This document shows, in pieces, positions 1 through 8,000 of a DNA stretch of 64,000 nucleotides. This DNA is from Lachnospiraceae bacterium (GTDB taxonomy: Bacteria > Bacillota > Clostridia > Lachnospirales > Lachnospiraceae), in contig JAJQCQ010000013.1 of the NCBI GenBank assembly GCA_021202635.1, positions 25,196 through 89,195 of the forward strand, read 5' to 3'. Positions within the stretch are counted from its first letter, which is position 1; each line of letters begins with the position of its first letter. A program made the translations under genes and the position numbers. The notes beneath the pieces were generated by a model. It saw only the letters and a list, made by a program, of their open reading frames with translations, was not told the DNA's origin and did no database searches.

Positions 1-82
1 GTCGGCCTGTTCCTATCCCGTTTTTCAGTTCTGTTTTTTACTAAAAGGGAAGCTTCGTCCCCCGCATCCGCATTATAATCTG

Positions 83-1330
83 TCAGGAAAGCTTCTCTAA
101 CAGGACATACACCCGCTCCCTCGTCAGCTCTGCTCCCGTCGTATTTTCCACATAGGGCTGCATGGTACCGCCTTCAAACTCGGCTCCCGCAGCGGCGATC
201 TCACTTTCCTTTTCCGAAATCCAGGCAATCTCCTCTTCGGTCAGCGCAGCCATCTCTTCCTCCGGCAGACTGTCCTTCAGATAGCCCCACAGGACATTCA
301 GAATATCATCCCAGATCTGGTACATTTCATAGGAAAGCTGATTCAGCTCACTCTGAGAGAGCGGATCATTATCCAGCTGATCAGCGATCGCTTCTGCCTC
401 CGCGCTGGCCGCTTCCACTTCCTCAATGGCCTGTTGTTTCAGTGCAGAGACCGTCTCAGCCACGCCTGGCTTCTCTGCCACCTCTGACAAAGCTGTATAC
501 GAGATTTCCAGATATTCATGAGAATTTAATATAGCAGATGCTTCCTCCTGCGAGATGGGAGTGCTGTGATCCTCCCATTCGTCTGTGGTACTGTAAAAAT
601 AAGGATTCTCTTCATCTTCCCACGCATCGTAGAGAACAGCTTCTGTCAGCTCCAGTTCTGTACCTGTAAAGGTATAAAATGCGTTAGACGAACAGAACGC
701 ACCCGAAGGGCCTTCATAAGCAATTACTCCATCCATGCACAGATAGAAACGCCCTCTCTCCGCACTGGCAGTGACCTGCACCAGTTCCTCTTCTTTTATC
801 GTATAAAAATCATAAAACATCCCCTGACAGACGTCCTCTTCCTCACTCACCTGCCCGACCAGTAATTCTTCTGTCCCATCGCCATCCACGTCTATCAGAA
901 AATATCCGAGTTCATCCGCGGAAGACAGATATCCGGCAAGATAGCAGAGGCCATTCTCGTCAAACCCGGAAGCATCCCACCCGGCATTCAGGCCGGTAAG
1001 GTAAAGCTGCAGGATTTCATCATACCGGGCAAGGCCCGTAACGGAGGTTTCACTGCTTTCCTCATTGTCTTCCCCACCGGATGCCTTCTCAGATGCTTCT
1101 GTCTCCTCACTTCCTATTACAACAACGCTCTCTTCTGTCTGTAACGGATCGCTTTCGTTTTTCTCACTTTCTTCATCCACGATCAATATTCCCAGCAAAT
1201 CCTCCGCCTGCACTGTGAGTACGGCTGCGTCTGAGATGCGCGCAGGGAGAACTCCTGTATTCCCCTGCGATACTGCAAGCACGGCGCCAGCCACAGCCAC
1301 AGCTGCTGTCACTGCCTTTTTTCTTTTCAT
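83..1330 (-). CDS. Secreted protein with C-terminal LprI-like (DUF1311) domain
   Basis: About 415 residues. The N-terminus has a basic stretch (KRKK) and a hydrophobic Ala/Val segment that look like a signal peptide. An acidic Glu/Ser linker follows, then a domain with an IDVDGDGTEELL stretch resembling Ca-binding, FG-GAP-like loops. The last ~90 residues (WDDILNVLWGYL, LPEEEM, EFEGGTMQPY, AELTRERVYVL) fit the LprI/DUF1311 pattern. The exported location is inferred and the function is unknown. Start choice: ATG at 1330 sits directly before the signal-like segment, but the good AGGAGG lies about 24 nt upstream, and an in-frame CTG six bases after it is an alternative start. A sigma-A promoter lies upstream at 1505-1533. 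Confidence 0.8.
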   Translation of the reverse strand: MKRKKAVTAAVAVAGAVLAVSQGNTGVLPARISDAAVLTVQAEDLLGILIVDEESEKNESDPLQTEESVVVIGSEETEASEKASGGEDNEESSETSVTGLARYDEILQLYLTGLNAGWDASGFDENGLCYLAGYLSSADELGYFLIDVDGDGTEELLVGQVSEEEDVCQGMFYDFYTIKEEELVQVTASAERGRFYLCMDGVIAYEGPSGAFCSSNAFYTFTGTELELTEAVLYDAWEDEENPYFYSTTDEWEDHSTPISQEEASAILNSHEYLEISYTALSEVAEKPGVAETVSALKQQAIEEVEAASAEAEAIADQLDNDPLSQSELNQLSYEMYQIWDDILNVLWGYLKDSLPEEEMAALTEEEIAWISEKESEIAAAGAEFEGGTMQPYVENTTGAELTRERVYVLLEKLS

Positions 1331-1504
1331 ACACGCTTCGCTGTTCTCACACAGGTTTCTCCTCCTGTGTGAATCCGCTCCTCCTTCCCATTTCACCGGA
1401 CGGCAGGTCCTTTTGAACCCCGTTTTCGTCCTGCGGACGGAATATTTCCCGCACACATAACCCTGTTTTTTTCTGCGTGAACCTGCCAGACCATATATAA
1501 GCCG

Positions 1505-1533
1505 AGTATAGCAATAATCTTTTTGTATTGCAA
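1505..1533 (-). promoter_or_regulatory. Promoter of the LprI-like gene
   Basis: On the minus strand TTGCAA (1533-1528) and TATACT (1510-1505) are separated by 17 bp, close to the sigma-A consensus. The inferred start near 1498 leaves a leader of about 170 nt before the chosen ATG. Confidence 0.6.
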
Positions 1534-1629
1534 CGAAGAAACCCTTAAGTTTTTCTCAAATTCACGCAATTTTCTCCCTTTTTTACAAAAAATTAATGAA
1601 TTTAATTTTTTCTTTGGAACTATCTTTGA

Positions 1630-1659
1630 TTGACAATTTGGCACCGGCAATCATATAAT
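1630..1659 (+). promoter_or_regulatory. Strong promoter of the amt leader
   Basis: TTGACA (1630-1635) and TATAAT (1654-1659), both perfect consensus, are separated by 18 bp. Transcription would begin near 1666, about 275 nt upstream of the amt start codon. Confidence 0.7.
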
Positions 1660-1665
1660 ATCTTC

Positions 1666-1940
1666 AACAACGAAGGCGTTGGAGATTTTTCTCCGGCGCC
1701 TTTTCTGTTGTCCGAATTCCGGGCGGCTGGCTTTTATGATTCATAACTGTCTTTTGAAATTCTACAGACAACATAATCTTCTTGTCTGTATGCATATGCC
1801 GCTGCAATTGGATTTCAGCTGCCGGGAAAAACGGACAGCAGTGCCGGTGTTTCCGCCAAAGATCTGGCCAGGCGGAGGCTTCGGACGGAAACAGCGCAAA
1901 GGGCGGTCATGCCCGCGCATCGAAAAGAGGAGGAGATATT
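1666..1940 (+). promoter_or_regulatory. Long structured 5' leader of amt with promoter-proximal hairpin
   Basis: This 275-nt gene-free stretch is transcribed ahead of amt. Seven bases after the inferred start, 1673-1685 and 1690-1702 form a 13-bp stem with two G-U pairs and a TTTT loop. It is followed by a T-rich tail (1701-1704), so it resembles an intrinsic terminator. The rest is GC-rich and could fold further. I do not recognise a known riboswitch class; the conserved bases of the glutamine riboswitch were not found. A control role in nitrogen response is inferred only from position. Confidence 0.4.
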
Positions 1941-3683
1941 ATGACAGAAGAAATTTTAAGTGCCATTAACGGAGAAGTATTTGGCGTCTGGTTTCTGATC
2001 GGCGCTGCGCTTGTATTCTGGATGCAGGCCGGCTTCGCGATGGTAGAGGCAGGATTTACACGCGCGAAAAATACCGGTAACATCCTCATGAAGAACCTGA
2101 TGGATTTCTGTATCGGAACCATTATGTTCATCCTGATTGGTTTTGGATTGCTGCTTGGCGAAGATATGATGGGACTGATCGGAAAACCCGGATTTGATAT
2201 CTTCACAAGCTATGCAGATTTCGACTGGTCGAACTTCGTATTCAACCTGGTATTCTGTGCGACGACCGCTACAATCGTTTCCGGAGCCATGGCAGAACGT
2301 ACCAAGTTCTTATCTTATTGCATTTACTCAGCGGTTATTTCCGCGCTGATCTACCCGATCGAAGCGCACTGGATCTGGGGCGGCGGCTGGCTCTCTCAGC
2401 TGGGCTTCCATGATTTTGCCGGTTCCTGTGCCATCCATATGGTTGGCGGTATCTCCGCTCTGATCGGCGCGAAGATTCTTGGACCGCGTATCGGAAAATT
2501 TGAAAAGGACAAATCCGGTAACATCATTAAGGTAAACGCGTTCCCCGGACACAACCTTCCGCTCGGCTGCCTCGGCTGCTTCATCCTCTGGCTCGGCTGG
2601 TATGGATTTAACGGCGCGGCCTGCACGAGTGTAGAACAGCTCGGCTCTGTATTTCTGACCACCACGGTCGCTCCGGCTACCGCAACAGTCGTATGTATGA
2701 TTTTTACCTGGATCAAATATGGCAAACCGGATGTTTCCATGTGCCTGAACGCTTCTCTGGCGGGCCTGGTGGCGATCACCGCTCCCTGCGATGTGACCGA
2801 CTGCTTCGGCGCTCTGGTTATTGGCGCAGTTGCCGGACTGCTCGTTGTATTCGGCGTATGGCTTCTTGACAATAAGCTTCGCATCGACGATCCGGTCGGC
2901 GCAGTTGCGGTGCATATGATGAACGGCATCTGGGGTACGATTGCGGTGGGTCTGTTTGCCACCACCTCCGCTCCGGGCAATGACACGCTCACTGGTCTGT
3001 TCTACGGCGGCGGCTTTGGCCTCCTTGGAACTCAGCTGATCGGTTTTGTGGCCGTAGCAGCCTGGACCGCGGTAACCATCACGATTACCTTCTCCATTAT
3101 CAAAGCCATCGTTGGTCTCCGTGTTTCGGAAGAAGAGGAAATCCTTGGTCTGGACGCGACCGAGCATGGTCTGCCGAGCGCATATGCGGGCTTCAGTATT
3201 ATGGATGTTTCCAATACTTCCATGAGCGTCAATGCCAATACACAGCTTGGCAGCGACGACTATGTGACCGCTTCTCAGGCACAGAAGGACGCAGCTGTCA
3301 AAGTGGTCAAGGCACCGGCTTCCGAAACCGGTATTTACAAGGTATCCATTATCGCCAGACTGTCCCGTTATGACGTGCTGAGAAAGGCGATGAACGACAT
3401 CGGCGTGACCGGCATGACGGTGACACAGGTCATGGGCTGCGGCATCCAGAAGGGTGCGGGTGAAAAATACCGTGGCGTTGAGCTTGATGCGACACTGCTT
3501 CCGAAGGTCAAGGTCGAGATTATCGTCGGCAACCTGCCGGTGGATACAGTCATTGAAACGGCTAAGAAAGCACTTTACACCGGCCACATTGGCGATGGCA
3601 AGATTTTCGTCTATGGCGTAGACCGGGTGGTGAAGGTTCGCACCGGTGAAGAAAACCTGGCGGCGCTCAATGATGTAGAATAA
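1941..3683 (+). CDS. amt: Ammonium transporter fused to a PII signalling domain (Amt-GlnB)
   Basis: A 580-residue fusion. Residues ~1-440 are an Amt/Rh channel with about 11 membrane segments and family motifs such as MQAGFAMVEAG and HWIWGGGW. Residues ~465-580 are a PII (GlnB) domain with GMTVTQVMGCGIQKG, a T-loop ending in GEKYRGVEL, and the C-terminal GDGKIFVYGVDRVV..RTGEE signature. The tyrosine equivalent to the E. coli GlnB uridylylation site (Tyr51) is replaced by Leu, while the Tyr46 equivalent is kept. Normally PII is a separate trimer that plugs the Amt trimer; here the regulator is tethered. ATG at 1941 follows GAGGAGATATT; upstream in-frame ATGs would only add leader sequence. A terminator follows at 3751. 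Confidence 0.95.
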   Translation: MTEEILSAINGEVFGVWFLIGAALVFWMQAGFAMVEAGFTRAKNTGNILMKNLMDFCIGTIMFILIGFGLLLGEDMMGLIGKPGFDIFTSYADFDWSNFVFNLVFCATTATIVSGAMAERTKFLSYCIYSAVISALIYPIEAHWIWGGGWLSQLGFHDFAGSCAIHMVGGISALIGAKILGPRIGKFEKDKSGNIIKVNAFPGHNLPLGCLGCFILWLGWYGFNGAACTSVEQLGSVFLTTTVAPATATVVCMIFTWIKYGKPDVSMCLNASLAGLVAITAPCDVTDCFGALVIGAVAGLLVVFGVWLLDNKLRIDDPVGAVAVHMMNGIWGTIAVGLFATTSAPGNDTLTGLFYGGGFGLLGTQLIGFVAVAAWTAVTITITFSIIKAIVGLRVSEEEEILGLDATEHGLPSAYAGFSIMDVSNTSMSVNANTQLGSDDYVTASQAQKDAAVKVVKAPASETGIYKVSIIARLSRYDVLRKAMNDIGVTGMTVTQVMGCGIQKGAGEKYRGVELDATLLPKVKVEIIVGNLPVDTVIETAKKALYTGHIGDGKIFVYGVDRVVKVRTGEENLAALNDVE

Positions 3684-3750
3684 GCAAAGCGATATGAATG
3701 ACAGACACTTGTAAAAAGCAATACCTGTGCACAGCCCCCTTGCGCACAGT

Positions 3751-3785
3751 AAAGGCTCCGGCATAAAAACCGGAGCCTTTCTTTT
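3751..3785 (+). terminator. Intrinsic terminator of amt
   Basis: An 11-bp perfect stem (AAAGGCTCCGG / CCGGAGCCTTT, 3751-3761 with 3770-3780) with an 8-nt loop is followed by a T-rich run. Confidence 0.85.
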
Positions 3786-3834
3786 ATTCATACAACCGCG
3801 TACAGAATTTCAAAGTTGCACATCCACACACAGC

Positions 3835-3895
3835 GTTACAAGTCACACCCTAACCAATTCACATTATTTCAACCACTACAGGTGTAACCTGTAAC
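3835..3895. repeat. Dispersed inverted repeat, copy A (3' of degV)
   Basis: 15-nt arms GTTACAAGTCACACC and GGTGTAACCTGTAAC are near-perfect inverted repeats around a ~31-nt AT-rich loop containing CTAACCAATTCAC. The copy ends 12 bp after the degV stop codon. Related copies lie at 4926, 37282 and 42625. Confidence 0.75.
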
Positions 3896-3907
3896 AGCAT
3901 CCGGCAG

Positions 3908-4789
3908 CTACGCATTCAGCTCCGTCGCCGCCCCGTAAAAAATCATCGACAACATTCCCGGTCCGGTGTGTGCACCGATCACCGGACAGAGCATGGTAAT
4001 GCGCACATCCGCGTCCGGATTGATTTTCAATACCATTTCTTTGAGCTCCGCCGCTGCGTCCTTGCAGTCTGCGCAGCAGATATAAGCCGCATTGCCAAAT
4101 TTGGAATCATATCGATCCTTATAATAGTCCGCCAGGGCGCGCATCGCCTGACGGCTGCCCCGTTTTTTCGCCACGGATACCAGTTTACCCTGCGCGTCGA
4201 TGGTCAGCAGCGGCTTGATGTTCAGCGCGGAGCCGACAATCGCTGTCGCCGCCGAAATGCGTCCGCCGCGGCGCAGATAAACCAGGTCTTCTACCATAAA
4301 CCAGTGATTGAGATACGTGAGGTTCTCCCGCAGCCAGGCCGCGTTCTCCTCCAGCGTCATCCCTGCCTCCCGGTTTTTCGCCGCTGACTCTGCCAGCATC
4401 CCCATGCCGCCGGTCGCGGAGAGACTGTCTATCACCTCAATATTCACGTTCTCATACTGCTCTTTCATCGTCTCCGCCGCCAGCAGCGCGGACTCATAAG
4501 TCTTACTGAGGCCGCTCGAAAGCGCAATGTACAGAATGGAAGTTCCATCTTTCAAATACGGCCCAAAGGTTTCCTCATACTGATAGGGCGTGATCTGGCT
4601 GGTCTTTGTCGCTACATTCTGGCGCATGCTTTCATAAAAATAATGCATCCGCTCATCGCTCTCCGGACCTGTTGCGAGAAAGGTCTCGCTGCCGAGCACA
4701 TATTCCATCGGGACAAAACGGATCCCATAATGTTCCGCTATTTTCGGATCAATATCCAGGGACATATCTACAAAAATCTCATAATTCAT
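3908..4789 (-). CDS. DegV family fatty-acid-binding protein
   Basis: 293 residues, the full DegV family length. These cytoplasmic proteins bind a fatty acid and, in characterised Firmicutes, present it to fatty acid kinase (FakA). Family features seen here include the N-terminal FVDMSLDIDP, FVPMEY, the central TSQITPYQYEE, the SSGLSKTYESA loop, the central DSLSATGGMGML, and LRRGGRIS in the C-terminal half. ATG at 4789 follows AGAGGAAAAGAAT. A copy of the dispersed inverted repeat sits on each side of the gene. The ligand cannot be deduced from sequence. Confidence 0.9.
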   Translation of the reverse strand: MNYEIFVDMSLDIDPKIAEHYGIRFVPMEYVLGSETFLATGPESDERMHYFYESMRQNVATKTSQITPYQYEETFGPYLKDGTSILYIALSSGLSKTYESALLAAETMKEQYENVNIEVIDSLSATGGMGMLAESAAKNREAGMTLEENAAWLRENLTYLNHWFMVEDLVYLRRGGRISAATAIVGSALNIKPLLTIDAQGKLVSVAKKRGSRQAMRALADYYKDRYDSKFGNAAYICCADCKDAAAELKEMVLKINPDADVRITMLCPVIGAHTGPGMLSMIFYGAATELNA

Positions 4790-4925
4790 ATTCTTTTCCT
4801 CTCGCTGGTATTTACTCTGCCTGCCAGAATCACTGTCATTTCATCCAGCGCAGGCGGCTCCTTATGCTGCCCTCACTATACTATATCTCAAATCTTCTGT
4901 CAACGGTACTGCTCCGTGCCTTCCC

Positions 4926-4988
4926 GATTACAGATCACACCCTGACCAATTTACCTTATTTTTTTCCTCTACAGGTGTGACCTATAAC
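4926..4988. repeat. Dispersed inverted repeat, copy B (3' of the activase gene)
   Basis: Same family as copy A: arms ATTACAGATCACACC and GGTGTGACCTATAAC around CTGACCAATTTACC plus a T-rich loop. It lies about 110 bp after the activase stop codon and runs straight into a second element at 4984-5090. Confidence 0.75.
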
Positions 4989-5090
4989 AGCATCCGGCCA
5001 ATTAAAATCGCGTCTACGCTCCGCTTCGGTCGGCGCTAAGCGAACGTCCACTGGACGTTCAGCGCCGCGATGGGGTTTATGACCAGTAAC
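4984..5090. repeat. Second repeat type, AACAGCATCCGGCC...CAGTAAC, copy 1
   Basis: The element starts AACAGCATCCGGCC and ends ACCAGTAAC. The interior has hairpin-forming GC-rich segments, for example GAACGTCCACTGGACGTTC. The same ends enclose a different interior at 15584-15685, and the first bases also follow copy A near 3892. Together with copy B it fills most of the 309-bp gap between degV and the activase gene; I see no gene there. Confidence 0.5.
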
Positions 5091-5098
5091 CTTTCCCG

Positions 5099-8000
5099 TC
5101 AGTGCGCGGTCGCCAGCCTGCTGCTGTGCCGTCCATGCTTTTGTTCCTTTGAGGTCTTCCCGATCTCCGCCGCATGACTGTCGCCCTTCGCGTTCATGAT
5201 CAGCATCTGCAGACGATTCTCTATGTTCGCGAAGCTGACATCCGGGTCATAATCAAGCGGCAGAATCTGCGCATCCGGATAAATCTCTTTCAGCTTCTTT
5301 GAAATACCGCGGCCAACCACATGGTTCGGCAGGCAGCCAAAGGGCTGCAGGATCACAAAGGAGCGGCAGCCTTTCTTCGCGTGATGCAAAATCTCTCCCG
5401 GAATCAGCACCCCCTCGCCGGCATCGAACGTATGGTGAATGATCGGGTCGCTGTCGTGCACCAGCTCCGGCAGCCGCGCCGGGCGCTCATAAAGCGGATG
5501 CTCACACGCGATGGAATCAGAAACATTATGCGCAAAATCAAACACCTCATTCACGGTGGCCGGCCAGGCCTTCTCTGTCAGCTTCCGATCCAGCTGATAC
5601 TCTTTGTTCTGAGCATCCTGATAAAAATATGTTTTCTGGATGACGTCCGTCATCTTTGCCTCGATGATCTCAAACCCGTTCTTTTCCAGATAATCCTCGA
5701 TGTCGTGGTTCGCGCCCGGGTGGAAATTCAGCAGGTATTCCCCGACAATTAGTACGCGCGGCTTCGGGTGGGAACGGTCATAGTCAATGTTTTTCATGAA
5801 CTCGATTCCCCTTTTAAAGCCGTGCCGCGCCCCGTTCAGTCCATGCTTTTCCAGACCGAAGATCAGCTCATCCATCGCGGCCTCGAAAGCGCGGTTCGCG
5901 CTGCCCGGCACCTTCTCATACGGACGAATCTTGCGGAGCAGCTCCTCCAGCTCATCAATCATCGGCAGACAGAAGGCAATCTTAATCGATGCCAGCATAC
6001 ACAGCTTATACCCCGGATGAAGGTTGTGATAGTCTGCGTCGTCATTCGTCAGTATCGGTACATGCGAATATCCGGCGTCGTCCAGTGCCTTGCGCAGAAG
6101 GGCACTGTAGTGGGTCAGACGGCAGTCGCCGATGTATTTCGCCATCGCGATGGTGACGTCTTTATCGTCGTATTTGCCACTTCGCAGCGCGGCGAGTGCC
6201 TCCCCGATCACGATCTGCGCCGGGAAGCAGATATCATTATGTACATACTGCTTGCCAAGATGAATCGCTTCCTCGCGGCCGATATCCAGCGGCTCTGCTT
6301 TCATATGGTGCTGGCTCCCCATCGCAGCAGCCATCAGGCGCGCAAACGCATGGGAGGTATTGGGCACAAGCAGGATTTTTTCCCTCCGGTCTGCTTTGGT
6401 AAACTTGACCGGATATGGATCCGGCAGCTCGTGCACCCGCAGCGCTTCTTTTTTGCGGCGGCGCATCTCCACCGTCTCCACAAAAGAGCGGACACGGATG
6501 CGCAGCGGCCCCTGGATATCGCTTTCATCCACCTTCAGAACCAGAGGCGTCTTGCCGGAAATCTCCTTCATCAGACGGATAATCTCATCAGACAGATAAG
6601 CATCGTGGCCACAGCCGAAGCTGACAATCTGCACGTACTCCAGATGCTCGCTCTGCGCCGCAAGAATTGCGGTGGAAAGCATCCGCGCGTGATAATTGTT
6701 TACAATGTCCAGACGGTTCCTGCTCAGATCTACTTTATCAATGCCAGGCACAGAATCTGCGGTCAGCACCGGAATGCCAAGGCTCGTAAACATCTCCGGC
6801 AGGTCGTGATTCACCAGCGCATCATTCTGGTAAGGGCGCGAGGCCAGCACCACCGCATAGCTTCCCTCTTTTTCCACCTGGTCGATGATCTCCTGACCAG
6901 CCTTTTTCAGCTCGCGCGAAAAGGTCTCCTGCGCTTCGTCCCCGGCCGCGATTGCCTGCATCGTCTCTTCCGCCGGAATGCCAAAAGTCTCCTCCATGTA
7001 TTTCGTCAGCTGATGATTGCGGTCCGTCGTCTTATGCCAGTGGAACAATGGTGCATCAAAGGGAATCCCCCAGCGTTTTTCCGGATTATCCGAATTGCGA
7101 ATCACAATCGGATAGCCTTTCACCACCGCACACATGGATTCGCTTGTCTTCTCTGTATTTTCCGAATTTACCGTTGTAATCGAAGGCATAAAAATGCGGT
7201 CCACAGAACCGTCCTTATTTTTCCCTTTTTCCACCAGGTTCCGGATGTGTCCGTGAACCAGCTTAGCCGGGAAGCAGACGGTATCCGAAGTCACGGCGGA
7301 AAGACCATTCTCATAAATCTTCCGTGTGCTCTTATCAGAAATGCGCACATCAAAACCGAGCGATTTCCAGAACGTTGTCCAGAACGGCATCGTCTCCCAG
7401 AAGGAAAGCACACGGGGAATGCCAATCGTAATGCCGCGTTCTTCTTTGCTTACTTTCGGATATGGATATTCGCGGAACAAAAGCTCCTCGCGCAGCCGGA
7501 ACAGGTTCGGTACGCGGTCTTTCTCCGCTTTCTTTTCTTTCAGCTGTTCGCGCACGTGCACATCCTTCGGGTCGCCCAGGATCTCCCCCCGCTCGCAGCG
7601 GTTGTTCGTAATCCAGGAATTCCCGTTCGAAAAGCGGACAATCGTGCGCTTGCAGTGATTCGTACAGAACGGGCACGGAGAATTGGATTCCTGTGTATAG
7701 GAAAACTGCTCAACCGCATCCAGACCGATAAAGGTACGCCCAAAGCCCTCTGACGCCTCACAATGCTCTTTCGTCAGCAGCGCCGCACCGATTGCGCCCA
7801 TCAGTCCCGGATAAGGTGCCCTTGTCACTTCACGGCCGGTGTACTGCTCCAGTGCGCAGAGCACTGCGTCATTCTGAAAGGTGCCGCCCTGTACAACAAT
7901 CGTATCGCCGAGAGAGTCCAGATTCGATATCCGAATCACCTTTGTAAAAACATTTTCTATGATAGAACGGCAAAGCCCTGCCATGATATCGCCAGACTGC

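Noticed and set aside
1393..1650. 85-codon frame upstream of the LprI-like gene
   Set aside because: It crosses the promoter and leader of that gene, has no ribosome site and no recognisable sequence.
1666..1940. Glutamine riboswitch (glnA motif) in the amt leader
   Set aside because: The context suggested it, but the conserved core bases could not be found; left as an unassigned leader.
2328..3791. 487-codon antisense frame over amt
   Set aside because: Shadow of the conserved Amt-PII fusion; composition is unlike a real protein.
5768..7753. 661-codon open frame antisense to the activase gene
   Set aside because: It lies entirely inside a well-conserved coding region on the other strand and its translation is Arg/His/Gln-rich with no domain; a shadow of high-GC third positions.
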